Shown: positions 50,196-60,572, counted from the stretch's first letter. The stretch: DNA of 64,000 nucleotides from Acinetobacter towneri DSM 14962 = CIP 107472 (GCF_000368785.1 NZ_KB849689.1:366170-430169); one strand, 5' to 3'. The notes: generated from the sequence alone by a model not told the origin. A program made the numbers and translations.

Positions 50196-51245
50196 GTGAT
50201 TTCAGTTGGTATTGTCGGTGGTACAGGTTATACAGGCGTTGAATTATTGCGTCTTTTGCTACGACACCCAAATGTAAAAGTAAATGTACTGACTTCACGT
50301 ACAGAAGCGGGTCGCCGTGTAGATGATATGTTCCCAAGCCTGCGTGGGCACACAAACCTATGCTACTCAGATTTAAACATCGAAGAATTAAAACAGTGTG
50401 ATGTGGTGTTCTTTGCTACACCGCATGGCGTTGCCATGCAACATGCTGCGGAACTTGTTGCAGCCAATACCAAAGTAGTCGATTTAGCAGCAGATTTCCG
50501 TTTGCAAGATTTAGCACAGTTTGAAAAATGGTATGGCATGCAACATGCTTGCCCAGACATTTTAAAAGATTCAGTTTATGGCTTGTCTGAACTCAACCGG
50601 GAACAAATTAAACAAGCACAGGTGATTGGTAACCCAGGGTGTTATCCAACCACAGTGCAACTTGGTTTAGCGCCATTATTTAAACAAGCTGAAGCTTTAG
50701 TGAAACCTGAAAGTATTATTATTGATGCAAAATCGGGTGTATCTGGTGCAGGGCGTAAAGCCAGTTTGGGCATGATTTACTCTGAAAATGCCGACAACTT
50801 TAAGGCTTATGGCGTTGCGGGGCATCGTCATCATCCAGAAATTGTAGAAGCATTGGAAAATATTTCGGGTCAAAAAGATGTGTTTAATCACATTGTGTTT
50901 GTACCGCATTTAGTACCTATGATTCGCGGTATGCTCAGCACCATTTATGTAGATTTAACTGATGCAGGTGATGCAGCAGATTTACAAAGCCTGTATGAGC
51001 AGTTTTATGCCAATGAACAGTTTGTAGATGTCATGCCAGCCAACAGTTCACCAGAAACACGCTCAGTACGTGGCGCTAACCAGTTGCGTATCGCATTGTA
51101 TAAGCCACAACCGAAAAAATTAGTACTTTTGGTGGCACAAGATAACTTGGTGAAAGGTGCAGCAGGGCAAGCAGTACAAAATATGAACCTCATGTTTGGT
51201 TTTGCAGAACATGCAGGACTTGAGGTGATTGGTTTATTACCATAA
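50196..51245 (+). CDS. argC: N-acetyl-gamma-glutamyl-phosphate reductase
   Basis: NADPH-dependent reductase in arginine biosynthesis, giving N-acetylglutamate semialdehyde. About 349 residues. The Rossmann start [36 protein letters not shown], the catalytic Cys in [31 protein letters not shown] and the His in [15 protein letters not shown] are seen. GTG at 50196 is chosen since GAGG (50184-50187) is 8 nt away; the ATG at 50190 is only 2 nt from it. argF lies 5.8 kb away on the other strand. Confidence 0.95.
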   Translation: MISVGIVGGTGYTGVELLRLLLRHPNVKVNVLTSRTEAGRRVDDMFPSLRGHTNLCYSDLNIEELKQCDVVFFATPHGVAMQHAAELVAANTKVVDLAADFRLQDLAQFEKWYGMQHACPDILKDSVYGLSELNREQIKQAQVIGNPGCYPTTVQLGLAPLFKQAEALVKPESIIIDAKSGVSGAGRKASLGMIYSENADNFKAYGVAGHRHHPEIVEALENISGQKDVFNHIVFVPHLVPMIRGMLSTIYVDLTDAGDAADLQSLYEQFYANEQFVDVMPANSSPETRSVRGANQLRIALYKPQPKKLVLLVAQDNLVKGAAGQAVQNMNLMFGFAEHAGLEVIGLLP

Positions 51246-51265
51246 GAACACGTTTTTCAACTTCA

Positions 51266-51295
51266 CACACATTTAGATTTCGATTTAAATGTGTG
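51266..51295 (+). terminator. hairpin after argC
   Basis: CACACATTTA (51266-51275) pairs with TAAATGTGTG (51286-51295). The tail is CTTTG, not a strong T-run, so its terminator strength is uncertain. Confidence 0.45.
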
Positions 51296-51324
51296 CTTTG
51301 AATGAATCAAAACAAGAGATGACG

Positions 51325-52098
51325 ATGCATAACACCGATACAGAAACCACGTCACAGTCGAATTCAAGCATGACACCCTCATCTACACCGCCAGAAAAAA
51401 AGCCATTTCTTGAAAGCAATGTGCCTTTGGCAATTGGTGCTGCCATTTTAATTTTAGGTAGTGGCTTTTTGGGCTATTCAGTCGGGCATCGTCAGGGCTT
51501 AACTGTGGTTGGTTACGATGCCGATGCAGAACAACTGGTTGAAGTGGTGCAAGAACAAAAAACGCGTTTGGAAAGTCTGAATAAGAGCTTAAATGCTGCG
51601 GTTCAAGAACGCGATGTTGCGGTCAGTAACTCCAATGATTTGTATCAAGCTTTCACTCAAGCAACTGAAGATAAGCAACGTACTGAAGGCATGAGTGCGA
51701 TTTATCGTGAAGTTTTGCGTCAACGTGGTGGTTTAAGCCTGACCGTGCAAAATCTTGGGGTGAAACCATTACCAGACAATGCTTATGAATATCAGGTCGA
51801 TTTGGTACAAGTGAGTCCAAACAAGCGACGTGCAAGTGGTACGGTAGAACTGCGTTTAATTCAAGGCACAGAAGTGCTGGTTGTTCCGATGGAAGACAGC
51901 AATTTTAATTTTGATAATTATGAGCGTTTAACAGGGCGCTGGAGCATGCCTAAAGGCTTTAATCCAGACTTTATTGAAGTCCGTTTAAATGGCGCAACTC
52001 CTGTGATTAAACGCTTCAGTTGGAGCAAAGGCAAAGCCGTGGAGGCAGATTCTGCCTTTATTTCTGAAATTCCACAAGCAGAAGCTAGCGCTCAATAA
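51325..52098 (+). CDS. DUF6776-like inner-membrane protein
   Basis: About 257 residues. A polar N-terminal tail (MHNTDTETTSQSNSSM) precedes one membrane helix (VPLAIGAAILILGSGFLGYSVG, about 37-58). A coiled coil follows (AEQLVEVVQEQKTRLESLNKSLNAAVQERDVAV). The C-terminal domain (about 125-250) is beta-rich with LTVQNLGVKPLPDNAYEYQVDLVQVSP and EVRLNGATPVIKRFSW. This looks like the DUF6776 type, of unknown function, by general pattern. The ATG at 51325 is preferred (AGAG 6 nt upstream). It lies 20 bp before clpS. Confidence 0.65.
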   Translation: MHNTDTETTSQSNSSMTPSSTPPEKKPFLESNVPLAIGAAILILGSGFLGYSVGHRQGLTVVGYDADAEQLVEVVQEQKTRLESLNKSLNAAVQERDVAVSNSNDLYQAFTQATEDKQRTEGMSAIYREVLRQRGGLSLTVQNLGVKPLPDNAYEYQVDLVQVSPNKRRASGTVELRLIQGTEVLVVPMEDSNFNFDNYERLTGRWSMPKGFNPDFIEVRLNGATPVIKRFSWSKGKAVEADSAFISEIPQAEASAQ

Positions 52099-52117
52099 TG
52101 TGTGATATGTAAAACTT

Positions 52118-52534
52118 ATGCGAACCCAAAAAAGATCCATCTGTTTAAATGAAATTAAAACCACTTTTCATCAATCTGGCTATGTCGATTGGCATTTAAC
52201 CCCGCGTTTAAGTGTGGATGATGCAGGACATGAAGATGATGGTGATATTGCGGTACAAACTGCGCCGCCACAATTAAAACGCCCACCTTTATATGTTGTC
52301 GTTTTAATGAACGATGATTACACCCCAATGGACTTTGTAATTGAAATTTTACAACAATACTTTGCAATGAATCTTGACCAAGCGACTCAAGTAATGCTAA
52401 CTGTACACTATGAAGGAAAAGGTGTCGCAGGGGTCTATCCGCGGGATATTGCGGAAACGAAAGCGAACCAAGTCAATAATTACGCTCGATCACAAGGTCA
52501 TCCATTACTTTGTCAGATTGAGCCTAAAGATTAA
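52118..52534 (+). CDS. clpS: ATP-dependent Clp protease adaptor ClpS
   Basis: Adaptor that binds N-degron substrates and the ClpA N domain. It has 138 residues. The conserved core starts [75 protein letters not shown], with the NDDYTPM(D)FV motif and the His/Gly turn. The first 45 residues are longer and acidic compared with E. coli ClpS. It lies 10 bp upstream of clpA and is expected to be co-transcribed. Confidence 0.96.
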   Translation: MRTQKRSICLNEIKTTFHQSGYVDWHLTPRLSVDDAGHEDDGDIAVQTAPPQLKRPPLYVVVLMNDDYTPMDFVIEILQQYFAMNLDQATQVMLTVHYEGKGVAGVYPRDIAETKANQVNNYARSQGHPLLCQIEPKD

Positions 52535-52543
52535 GGGGGTTAC

Positions 52544-54820
52544 ATGCTCAGTCGTCAATTAGAAGTATCACTACGTTTGGCTGTTAGCATGGCTCGTCAA
52601 AAGAGACACGAGTTTCTAACGGTTGAACATTTATTATTGGCTTTATTAGACAATGATTCGGCAGTCAATGCACTCAAGGCGTGTGGTGCAGATGTTATTG
52701 TGCTGCGTAAAGAACTCGAAGAATATGTAGAACAACATACCCCTAAACTTGCTGAAAATAACGATCAGGCACCGCACCCGACCGAAAGTTTTGACCGCAT
52801 TTTGCAGCGTGGTATTTTCCATGTGCAATCTAGCGGTGGTGACCGTACGGTTGAAGGCGCAGATATTTTAGTGGCAATGTACTCTGAACGTGATTCATTT
52901 GCCGTGTATCTACTCAAGCGTCATCAAATTAACCGTTTGACCTTAACGCAATACTTATCGCACGGTACACGTAAAGACGAAACGCAAGCGGAAGAAGAGG
53001 TTGAAGAATTAGATAGCGAAAGTTCAAGCTCTGCCAATGCTGGCCCGTTAGAGCTTTACACGCTTAATTTGAATACTGAAGCGCAAAAGGGTAAAACCGA
53101 TCCGTTAATTGGGCGTGAAAAAGAAATTGAGCGTGCTGCACAAATTCTATGCCGTCGTCGTAAGAACAACCCATTGTTGGTGGGTGATCCAGGCGTGGGT
53201 AAAACCTCTATTGCCGAAGGTCTGGCGTGGCTGATTGTGAATGGTAAAGCGCCAAAACCACTCGAAAATGCCGAAGTATATAGTTTGGATATCGGTGCGT
53301 TGGTAGCGGGTACAAAATACCGTGGTGACTTTGAAAAGCGTTTAAAACAACTGTTAAATGCCTTGAAAAAGAAACCTGATGCCATTTTATTTATTGACGA
53401 AATCCACATGATTATTGGTGCAGGCTCAAGCATGGGCAGCACTATGGATGCATCAAATTTAATTAAACCTGCGTTGGCAAATGGTACTTTGCGTTGCATT
53501 GGCTCGACGACATTCCAAGAATATCGTCAGGTATTTGAAAAAGACCATGCACTTTCACGCCGTTTCCAAAAAATTGATGTGAATGAGCCTTCAATTTCAG
53601 AAACGATTGATATTTTACGTGGTTTAAAATCGAAATTTGAAGAATTTCACCATGTTAAATATGATGATAAAGCATTGGTGTCTGCGGTAGAGTTATCGGC
53701 CAAATTTATCAATGACCGTTTCTTGCCAGACAAAGCCATTGATGTGATTGATGAAGCAGGTGCGCAGCGCCGTTTAAGAGCTGAGCAAGATGATACTTTA
53801 ATCACAGTAGAAAACATTGAAGATATCGTCTCTAAAATTGCACGTATTCCACCTAAAACCGTATCGAAAGATGACAAGACTGTACTTGAACATCTTGAGC
53901 GTGATTTAAAACGTGTGGTCTTTGGTCAAGATGAAGCTATTGAAGCGTTAGCATCAGCAATTAAACTGTCACGTGCTGGTTTAAAAACACCAGACAAACC
54001 AGTGGGTAGTTTTGTATTTGCTGGCCCGACAGGCGTTGGTAAAACCGAAGTTACCAAGCAGTTGGCAAAACTGTTGGGTGTGGAATTGGTTCGCTTTGAT
54101 ATGTCTGAGTACATGGAGCGCCATGCCGTTTCACGTTTAATTGGTGCACCTCCAGGCTATGTCGGTTTTGATCAGGGTGGCTTACTCACCGATGCGATTC
54201 ATAAAAATCCGCATTGTGTGTTGTTGTTGGATGAAATTGAAAAAGCGCATCCTGATGTATTTAACCTATTGCTGCAAATTATGGATCATGGTTCATTGAC
54301 CGATAATAATGGTCGTAAATCAGACTTCCGTAATGTGATTTTGGTTCTGACCACTAATATTGGTGCGGAAAGTATTTCCCGCGTGAGCATTGGTTTCATG
54401 GATCAAGACAACAGTAATGACAACCAAGAAGCGATGAAAAAAGCCTTCTCACCTGAGTTCCGTAACCGTTTGGATGGGGTCATTCAATTTAAAGCTTTAC
54501 CTACTACAGTAATTGAAAATGTAGTGGATAAATTCTTGACTGAATTACAAGCGCAGTTGGATGATAAAAAAGTCATTCTTGAGGTTGATCAAGATGCGCG
54601 TGAATGGATGGCTGAGCATGGATATGATCGCTTAATGGGCGCACGTCCAATGCAACGTCTGATTCAGGAACACTTGAAAAAGCCATTGGCAGAAATGATT
54701 CTGTTTGGTGAACTTGCAGAACAGGGCGGTAATGTGGCTGTTTCTGTGAAGAAAGAGAACGGTAAGGCAGTCGGTTTGAAACTTGAAGTCTTTGAAGATC
54801 AAACGGCTGAACCAGCCTAA
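52544..54820 (+). CDS. clpA: ATP-dependent Clp protease ATP-binding subunit ClpA
   Basis: AAA+ unfoldase that feeds ClpP. It has 758 residues, the normal length. The N domain (residues 1-140) has the double Clp_N repeat (EVSLRLAVSMARQKRHEFLTVEHLLLALL). The first AAA+ module has VGDPGVGKTS (Walker A) and AILFIDEIH (Walker B), the second AGPTGVGKTEV and CVLLLDEIEKAH. The IGF loop needed for ClpP docking appears as VSIGFMDQD near residue 615. GGGGG precedes the ATG. A terminator follows at 54842. Confidence 0.97.
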   Translation: MLSRQLEVSLRLAVSMARQKRHEFLTVEHLLLALLDNDSAVNALKACGADVIVLRKELEEYVEQHTPKLAENNDQAPHPTESFDRILQRGIFHVQSSGGDRTVEGADILVAMYSERDSFAVYLLKRHQINRLTLTQYLSHGTRKDETQAEEEVEELDSESSSSANAGPLELYTLNLNTEAQKGKTDPLIGREKEIERAAQILCRRRKNNPLLVGDPGVGKTSIAEGLAWLIVNGKAPKPLENAEVYSLDIGALVAGTKYRGDFEKRLKQLLNALKKKPDAILFIDEIHMIIGAGSSMGSTMDASNLIKPALANGTLRCIGSTTFQEYRQVFEKDHALSRRFQKIDVNEPSISETIDILRGLKSKFEEFHHVKYDDKALVSAVELSAKFINDRFLPDKAIDVIDEAGAQRRLRAEQDDTLITVENIEDIVSKIARIPPKTVSKDDKTVLEHLERDLKRVVFGQDEAIEALASAIKLSRAGLKTPDKPVGSFVFAGPTGVGKTEVTKQLAKLLGVELVRFDMSEYMERHAVSRLIGAPPGYVGFDQGGLLTDAIHKNPHCVLLLDEIEKAHPDVFNLLLQIMDHGSLTDNNGRKSDFRNVILVLTTNIGAESISRVSIGFMDQDNSNDNQEAMKKAFSPEFRNRLDGVIQFKALPTTVIENVVDKFLTELQAQLDDKKVILEVDQDAREWMAEHGYDRLMGARPMQRLIQEHLKKPLAEMILFGELAEQGGNVAVSVKKENGKAVGLKLEVFEDQTAEPA

Positions 54821-54841
54821 TCAATCCTTATTTGAATTTTG

Positions 54842-54873
54842 AAAATAACCCATGTTGAACATGGGTTATTTTT
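54842..54873 (+). terminator. terminator after clpA
   Basis: AAAATAACCCATG pairs with CATGGGTTATTTT around a short TTGAA loop, then T-run. It closes the clpS-clpA unit. Confidence 0.85.
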
Positions 54874-54935
54874 TATGAATTCGCAGATGCGTGAACTTGA
54901 ATCGTTACTGCTAAAAGAGAGACCACACAGGATTT

Positions 54936-55289
54936 ATGGATTTTCAGATCACTAAAATTGCCAGTACAACGTTCTTGTTTTTTGTTACGGCAGTTATGGA
55001 AATATTAGGCTGTTATTTTCCTTATTTGATTTTAAATCAGGGGAAATCACAGTGGTTATGGCTGCCAACAATTTTAGCCTTAGCGGCTTTTGTGTGGTTA
55101 TTGACTCTACATCCTGCGGCATCGGGGCGAATTTATGCGGCTTATGGTGGTATTTATATTTGTACAGCCTTGATTTGGTTAAAGTATGTAGATCAAGTCA
55201 ATTTAACACGTTGGGATATGTTCGGTGGAATGATAGTAGTTTTAGGCGCATTGATCATTATTTTACAACCGCAAGGTTTAATACGTTAG
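54936..55289 (+). CDS. YnfA family small membrane protein
   Basis: A 117-residue protein with four predicted membrane helices (about 8-28, 35-53, 62-80, 90-110). The YnfA signature is [23 protein letters not shown] and the ending [18 protein letters not shown]. YnfA is related to small multidrug resistance proteins (about 108 residues); this copy has a slightly longer N terminus. The transported compounds are unknown. It is followed by a hypothetical gene on the other strand. Confidence 0.85.
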   Translation: MDFQITKIASTTFLFFVTAVMEILGCYFPYLILNQGKSQWLWLPTILALAAFVWLLTLHPAASGRIYAAYGGIYICTALIWLKYVDQVNLTRWDMFGGMIVVLGALIIILQPQGLIR

Positions 55290-55364
55290 GTTATATTTGG
55301 GTTTACGCATTAAACCTTAGGCATTAAATCTTAAAGCTGAGGTTGTTTTAGTTTTAAATACAGT

Positions 55365-55853
55365 TCAGTCTGCTTTAAATTGGCACTCGCTATTTGCCAA
55401 TTGCACATTAAACTGGGTTTTTTCTGCACTGAGTTTTAAGTTCAATACATAGGGATTTACCCGTTGGAACTGATGCTCAAAAATAGATTCACAATTATGA
55501 ATTAAGTTTTGTTTAATCATATTTTTGACATTGTTATAACCCGTACTTTCTACAAACTGCGTGAAGTCAGGTGAAATAATCATGCCACGAATATTGATTT
55601 GTTTGTCTGTCGCCGTACTTTGTTCAATCACTGTATTTTGATCGACCTGATAAGGCATAGTACGAGAATCTTCATCACTAATGACATCTAAAATTTCATT
55701 TAAAGCGACGATATTTTGAATTTTATAATCTGCACTTAGAATCTTTTGTTGGACTAAATATTGATCTAATTCACTGGCTTTGGCATAGAGTGAAGCACTC
55801 GCGATCAGTGTAGTAGTGCACAGCGTAATTGTGGCAAGTGTTTTATCAATCAT
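55365..55853 (-). CDS. secreted hypothetical protein
   Basis: A 162-residue exported protein. IDKTLATITLCTTTLIASASLYAKA is a signal peptide with cleavage near SLYA|KA. The mature chain is acidic to neutral with alternating helices and strands (IQNIVALNEILDVISDED, MIISPDFTQFVESTGYNNVKNMIKQNLIHNCESIFEHQF) and one Cys pair (NCESI and NSECQF). No family recognised. It is transcribed away from argF's terminator. Its role is unknown; periplasmic location is likely. Confidence 0.6.
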   Translation of the reverse strand: MIDKTLATITLCTTTLIASASLYAKASELDQYLVQQKILSADYKIQNIVALNEILDVISDEDSRTMPYQVDQNTVIEQSTATDKQINIRGMIISPDFTQFVESTGYNNVKNMIKQNLIHNCESIFEHQFQRVNPYVLNLKLSAEKTQFNVQLANSECQFKAD

Positions 55854-55927
55854 ATTGTTTATCTAGGCTCTTTTAGAAATTTTAGAAAAATAGACCATAA
55901 CTCAAGATTATAGCGAGCCAAATAAAA

Positions 55928-55951
55928 AAACAGCACCTTTTGGTGCTGTTT
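55928..55951. terminator. terminator after argF
   Basis: AAACAGCACC (55928-55937) pairs with GGTGCTGTTT (55942-55951) around TTTT, with A-rich and T-rich flanks. It ends argF on the minus strand. Confidence 0.8.
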
Positions 55952-56001
55952 GTAACAAAACTCATCAAAGTTTTGCGAATATTTAAGACGGGTTTTAAAG
56001 C

Positions 56002-56922
56002 TTAGTCTTTTTTAAGATTTTCATTCAATAAAAACTCAACCAATGCTTTTTGAGCATGTAAGCGATTTTCTGCTTCATCCCACACTACAGCATTTTTGTG
56101 ATCGAGCATATTTTCAGAAATTTCTTCACCACGGTGCGCAGGTAAGCAGTGCATAAATAAACAATCAGGGTGTGCTAAATCCATCAAGCGTTCATTCACT
56201 TGATAGTCTGCAAACGCTTTTTCACGAATTTTTTGTTCTTCTTCCTGTCCCATGCTTGCCCAAACATCGGTCACAATCAGATCAGCATTCACTGCTGCAT
56301 CCTCAGCAGAATCGACCAATTCTACGCAGTGTGCAAATTCAGACAGGAAGCGCTGTTCTGGCTCATAACCTTTCGGTGTCGCAATTTTTAAATTAAAGCC
56401 CCACATGTGTGCTGCTTCAATATATGAGTTACACATATTGTTGCCATCACCAATCCACGCCACAGTTTTACCTTCAATTGAACCACGGTGTTCAACATAG
56501 GTTTGCATGTCTGCAAGGAGTTGGCATGGGTGATGATCGTCAGTTAAGGCATTGATCACAGGAACTTTAGAGTAAGAAGCAAAGCGTTCTACAATGTCGT
56601 GACCAAAGGTACGAATCATCACAATGTCAAGCATACTTGAAATGACGCGTGCAGAATCTTCAATTGGCTCACCGCGACCTAATTGTGTGTCACGTGATGA
56701 TAAGAAGATCGCGCTACCACCAAACTGACTCATGCCAGCTTCAAACGATACACGGGTTCGGGTGCTGGATTTTTCAAAAATCATACCCATGACTTTGCCA
56801 GGAAAAGGCTGGAAAACTTCATTGTTATGCTGTTTACGCTTAAGCTCAATGGCGCGTTGCAAAATTTGATTCAGTTCTAAAGTCGATAAATCGCGTAATG
56901 TTAGAAAGTGACGTAGAGCCAT
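56002..56922 (-). CDS. argF: ornithine carbamoyltransferase
   Basis: Makes citrulline from ornithine and carbamoyl phosphate in arginine synthesis. It has 306 residues. The carbamoyl-phosphate motif is [21 protein letters not shown], then [31 protein letters not shown], the ornithine site in [14 protein letters not shown] and [16 protein letters not shown], and the signature [18 protein letters not shown]. It is a single gene on the minus strand, separate from argC in the same window. A start at 56922 with GAGTAACG-like site is plausible. Confidence 0.96.
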   Translation of the reverse strand: MALRHFLTLRDLSTLELNQILQRAIELKRKQHNNEVFQPFPGKVMGMIFEKSSTRTRVSFEAGMSQFGGSAIFLSSRDTQLGRGEPIEDSARVISSMLDIVMIRTFGHDIVERFASYSKVPVINALTDDHHPCQLLADMQTYVEHRGSIEGKTVAWIGDGNNMCNSYIEAAHMWGFNLKIATPKGYEPEQRFLSEFAHCVELVDSAEDAAVNADLIVTDVWASMGQEEEQKIREKAFADYQVNERLMDLAHPDCLFMHCLPAHRGEEISENMLDHKNAVVWDEAENRLHAQKALVEFLLNENLKKD

Positions 56923-57034
56923 TCGTTACTCCACAATAATTGCTGAATGAGAAAAAACAACAATTAGTTGTTGGTTGGTTAAGTGAAAAAGGGAATCGGC
57001 TAATATACTATAGGATGCAGAAATTGCAAAAAAT

Positions 57035-57685
57035 CTAAGCTTTTTGATGAGCGTCTAGAAAGCGATCTACACAATAACTTACATAATTGGTTGTTTCTTG
57101 TACTGTTTCTTGTTTTGGAATACCCATGATGATACGCCATTCAAAATTTCTTAAAATACCGAAATACAGTTGTGCAGAATAAATAGGCTGTTCACAGCAA
57201 ATTAAACCTTGCTGACTGGCATGTTCCAATACTTTGGCAATACAAAGTTGCACATGCAAAGGGCCGCGCTCATGTATGTGTAAGGCAATATCAGGATTGC
57301 GCTGACTTTGCTCTAATACCAGACGCATAAAGGCTGCATTTTCTGGTTCCAAAATATGATGATAAAAATTCAATAAGGTTTGAATCAAATAACCACGTAA
57401 ATTTGAATCAATTTGTTCAAAGGGAATGTGAATATCCTGAAAAAATTTATCACGGCGATAATCACAAATAGCTTTGAATAACCCTTCTTTATTGCCAAAG
57501 TATTTATAGATCGACGCTTTAGAACCGCCTGCGTGTTGCACAATATCATCTAAGGATACGGCATCGTAACCACGCTCTAAAAATAGCTCAGTTGCACTGA
57601 CTAATAACGCTACACATCGCTCATGACCACGCTTGGTTGGTGGTATATCTTTACCTAAAGGAGCGAAATGGGCGAGTTCGTGCAT
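57035..57685 (-). CDS. TetR family transcriptional regulator
   Basis: A 216-residue repressor. The helix-turn-helix is at about 35-60: VSLDDIVQHAGGSKASIYKYFGNKEGLFKAICDYRRDKF, a strong TetR/AcrR signature. The rest is a helical ligand-binding domain. It is divergent from the prpBC genes with about 330 bp between. In Acinetobacter the propionate operon is usually linked to a GntR-type regulator, so control of prpBC by this protein cannot be assumed. Ligand unknown. Confidence 0.85.
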   Translation of the reverse strand: MHELAHFAPLGKDIPPTKRGHERCVALLVSATELFLERGYDAVSLDDIVQHAGGSKASIYKYFGNKEGLFKAICDYRRDKFFQDIHIPFEQIDSNLRGYLIQTLLNFYHHILEPENAAFMRLVLEQSQRNPDIALHIHERGPLHVQLCIAKVLEHASQQGLICCEQPIYSAQLYFGILRNFEWRIIMGIPKQETVQETTNYVSYCVDRFLDAHQKA

Positions 57686-58021
57686 ATTGAGTAAAAATCA
57701 TCAATTAAATAGAAGGGAGATTGTCATTATAACAAATATATGTACAGCGTGCTGTGTCGAAGTGTACTTGCACATGGCATGATTTGAGCTGAAAAAGCCA
57801 TATTTTTAGAAAATAGTTTAAATTTTGCTTATTTAGTGTACTAAAAAGCTGTGTTTATCAAAAATAAAGAATAACCAACATCACGAAAATTTATTGTGCA
57901 ATAAATTTGAAAATTATTTGACTAAAGTTTTAGAGTATAGATTCTAAAAAGCCATGGCGTGATCTCGCATTCTCGATATACTCGAATCTCGAAAAATATA
58001 GTAAGAAAAGCGGAAAGGAAG
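57686..58021. promoter_or_regulatory. intergenic region between TetR gene and prpB
   Basis: 336 bp without a gene. It is A/T-rich and holds small symmetric elements such as TTAGTGTACTAA (about 57834-57845), and TGTACA and TGTACT sites near 57739-57766. These may be operators, but no match to a known PrpR or GntR box was made. The prpB ribosome site GGAAAGGAA ends just before the ATG at 58022. Confidence 0.4.
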
Positions 58022-58906
58022 ATGACAGAACAAACATCTGCGGGCTTAAGATTCAGACAAGCCTTGGAAGTCGAAAAGCCATTACAAATTATCGGCACGG
58101 TAAATGCTTATGCTGCCATGATGGCAAAACAAGTGGGCTATAAAGCCATTTATTTATCTGGTGCTGGTGTTGCCAACTATTCTTACGGTTTACCTGACTT
58201 GGGCATGACCAGTTTAGACAACGTCTTGGAAGATGTACGTCGTATTACTGAGCGTGTTGATACACCATTATTGGTGGATATTGACACAGGTTGGGGCGGT
58301 GCATTCAATATTGCCCGCAGTATTAAACAAATGATTGCTGCGGGTGCTGCTGCAGTTCATATTGAAGATCAGGTTGCACAAAAGCGTTGTGGACATCGTC
58401 CAAACAAAGAAATTGTAACCCAGCAAGAAATGGTTGATCGTATTAAAGCGGCTGTTGATGCGAAAACCGATTCAAACTTTGTAGTCATGGCACGTACTGA
58501 TGCCTTGCAAAAAGAAGGTTTACAGGCGGTTATTGACCGTGCTTGCGCATGTGTGGAAGCGGGTGCAGATGCAATTTTTGCAGAAGCTATGACTGATATT
58601 ACCATGTATAAAACTGTATGTGATGCCGTAGGTGTACCTGTATTGGCAAACATTACCGAGTTTGGTGATACCCCTTATTACACCACTGAAGAATTGGCTG
58701 AGCAGGGCATTCGCATGGTGTTGTATCCACTTTCACCAACTCGTGCTATGCAAAAAGCAGCACTTGAAGTGATGCAATCCATTCGTAAAGATGGCACGCA
58801 AGTGAATGTCTTAGACAAAATGCAACAACGTAAAGAATTATACGAATTCCTTGATTATCATACTTTTGAAAATACATTAGACAAGCTGTTCAAACAGGAG
58901 AATTAA
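58022..58906 (+). CDS. prpB: 2-methylisocitrate lyase
   Basis: Splits 2-methylisocitrate to pyruvate and succinate in propionate catabolism. It has 294 residues of the isocitrate lyase/PEP mutase fold. Segments: [65 protein letters not shown] (catalytic Cys in KRCGH), [12 protein letters not shown] and FAEAMTD. The frame opens at 57959, but GGAAAGGAA precedes the ATG at 58022, where homology starts. It is 4 bp from prpC. Confidence 0.96.
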   Translation: MTEQTSAGLRFRQALEVEKPLQIIGTVNAYAAMMAKQVGYKAIYLSGAGVANYSYGLPDLGMTSLDNVLEDVRRITERVDTPLLVDIDTGWGGAFNIARSIKQMIAAGAAAVHIEDQVAQKRCGHRPNKEIVTQQEMVDRIKAAVDAKTDSNFVVMARTDALQKEGLQAVIDRACACVEAGADAIFAEAMTDITMYKTVCDAVGVPVLANITEFGDTPYYTTEELAEQGIRMVLYPLSPTRAMQKAALEVMQSIRKDGTQVNVLDKMQQRKELYEFLDYHTFENTLDKLFKQEN

Positions 58907-58910
58907 AAAA

Positions 58911-60047
58911 ATGGCTGAAGGAAAAGTACTCACAGGCGCAGGATTGCGTGGACAAGTGGCAGGTAAAACCTCACTCTCAACTGTTGGTAAAAGTGGCGCA
59001 GGCTTAACTTACCGTGGTTATGATGTGCAAGACTTGGCAGAAAACTGTCAGTTTGAAGAAGTTGCATACTTGATTTTCTTTGGTGAATTGCCGACTTCAG
59101 AGCAATTGGCTGCCTATAAAGCAAAATTGAAATCTTTACGTGCATTGCCTCAAGCACTCAAAGAAGTGCTTGAGCGTATTCCTGCAGATTCACACCCAAT
59201 GGATGTGATGCGTACAGGTGTTTCAATGCTAGGTAACTTAGAAACCGAACAGTCATTTGAACAGCAACAAGATGTAGCAGACCGCATCTTGGCGACTTTG
59301 CCAGCTATTATTTGCTACTGGTATCGTTATAGCCACGATGGCGTGCGTATTGAAGAAAATACGGATGATGATTCAATTGGCGCACAATTCCTGCATTTAT
59401 TACGTGGTGAAAAACCAAATGAATTGCATGAACAAGTCATGAATGTGTCATTAATTTTGTATGCAGAGCATGAGTTCAACGCATCAACATTTACAGCACG
59501 TGTTTGCGCATCAACTTTGTCTGACATGCATTCATGTATTACAGGCGCGATTGGTTCATTACGTGGCCCATTACACGGTGGCGCGAATGAAGCAGCGATG
59601 GAAATGATTGAAAATTGGACATCGCCAGAAGAAGCTGAACGTGAAATGCTAGGCAAGTTGGAACGTAAAGAAAAGATCATGGGCTTTGGTCATGCGATTT
59701 ATAAAGACAATGATCCACGTAACGGCATCATCAAAATCTGGTCTGAGCGTTTAGCGCAAGATGTAGGTGATACAGTACTTTATCCTGTATCGGTGCGTTG
59801 TGAAGAAGTGATGTGGCGTGAGAAGAAATTATTCTGTAATGCTGACTTCTTCCATGCGTCTGCGTATCACTTTATGGGTATTGCGACCAAACTATTTACA
59901 CCAATCTTTGTGATGAGCCGTGTAACAGGTTGGGCAGCACACGTGATGGAACAGCGTGCAGATAACCGTATTATCCGCCCAAGTGCAGATTATACAGGCC
60001 CAGAATTGCGTAAAGTTGTACCAATTGCAGAGCGTTCGGCTGCTTAA
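58911..60047 (+). CDS. prpC: 2-methylcitrate synthase
   Basis: Citrate-synthase-family enzyme joining propionyl-CoA with oxaloacetate. It has 378 residues, the size of PrpC. It starts GAGLRGQVAGKTSLSTVGKSGAGLTYRGYDVQDLAENCQFEEVAYLIFFGELPT. Catalytic His and Asp regions are in GSLRGPLHGGANEAAMEMIE, KIMGFGHAIYKDNDPRNGI and ADFFHASAYHFMGIATKLFTPIFVMSRVTGWAAHVMEQRADNRIIRP. It shares a transcript with prpB (4-bp gap). A perfect-looking terminator follows, so no acnD or prpD gene is in this unit. Confidence 0.95.
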   Translation: MAEGKVLTGAGLRGQVAGKTSLSTVGKSGAGLTYRGYDVQDLAENCQFEEVAYLIFFGELPTSEQLAAYKAKLKSLRALPQALKEVLERIPADSHPMDVMRTGVSMLGNLETEQSFEQQQDVADRILATLPAIICYWYRYSHDGVRIEENTDDDSIGAQFLHLLRGEKPNELHEQVMNVSLILYAEHEFNASTFTARVCASTLSDMHSCITGAIGSLRGPLHGGANEAAMEMIENWTSPEEAEREMLGKLERKEKIMGFGHAIYKDNDPRNGIIKIWSERLAQDVGDTVLYPVSVRCEEVMWREKKLFCNADFFHASAYHFMGIATKLFTPIFVMSRVTGWAAHVMEQRADNRIIRPSADYTGPELRKVVPIAERSAA

Positions 60048-60111
60048 TTGGTTGTCTAAAAAGCTGTACCGTGCATGAACATCATGTGATGCAGCAGTTT
60101 AGGCTGAAGAT

Positions 60112-60149
60112 AAGGTTTCATTGTTAAGCAATGGAACCTTATTTTTTTT
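60112..60149 (+). terminator. terminator after prpC
   Basis: AAGGTTTCATTG (60112-60123) pairs with CAATGGAACCTT (60129-60140) with one G-T wobble, loop of 5, followed by a run of eight or more T residues. It ends the prpBC transcript. Confidence 0.9.
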
Positions 60150-60345
60150 GAGGTTTGGATGAGGGTAGTCAAAAATACAATGAGTAATTATTGAAGCGTT
60201 AGAGAATTAAAAAAGATCGGACGTACGATAGCGCATTTTTAAATATTTGATCATAAAAGAAGGTTGTTGTATTTTGTTTCTTAAGGTTGTAAATGGTTGC
60301 ATGATTGGCTAAAATTTATTCCATAATTAATATGAGGAAAAAGCA

Positions 60346-60567
60346 ATGTCACATGTAGCAGTTAAAATCGACAGCGATATTGTTGAATCAGCAAAGATTT
60401 ACGGGATGGCTGAAAGTAGAAGTGCAACTAAACAAATTGAGTACTGGGCTAAAATTGGAAAAATCGCACAAGACAATCCCGATTTAACTTTTCAAGATAT
60501 AGCAGATTTGTTGCTTAGTATGGCGCATGTCAAAGCAGGGAATACAACACCATATAGCTTTGGTTGA
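60346..60567 (+). CDS. ParD-like antitoxin
   Basis: A 73-residue protein of the ParD-like antitoxin group: MSHVAVKIDSDIVESAKIYGMAESRSATKQIEYWAKIGKIAQDNPDLTFQDIADLLLSM. The N-terminal ribbon-helix-helix segment carries the RSATKQIEYWAKIG pattern. GAGG lies about 8 nt before the ATG at 60346. Its end overlaps the frame of the toxin gene by a few bases. It should bind the toxin and the operon promoter. It lies 300 bp past the prpC terminator. Confidence 0.85.
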   Translation: MSHVAVKIDSDIVESAKIYGMAESRSATKQIEYWAKIGKIAQDNPDLTFQDIADLLLSMAHVKAGNTTPYSFG

Positions 60568-60572
60568 GTTCA

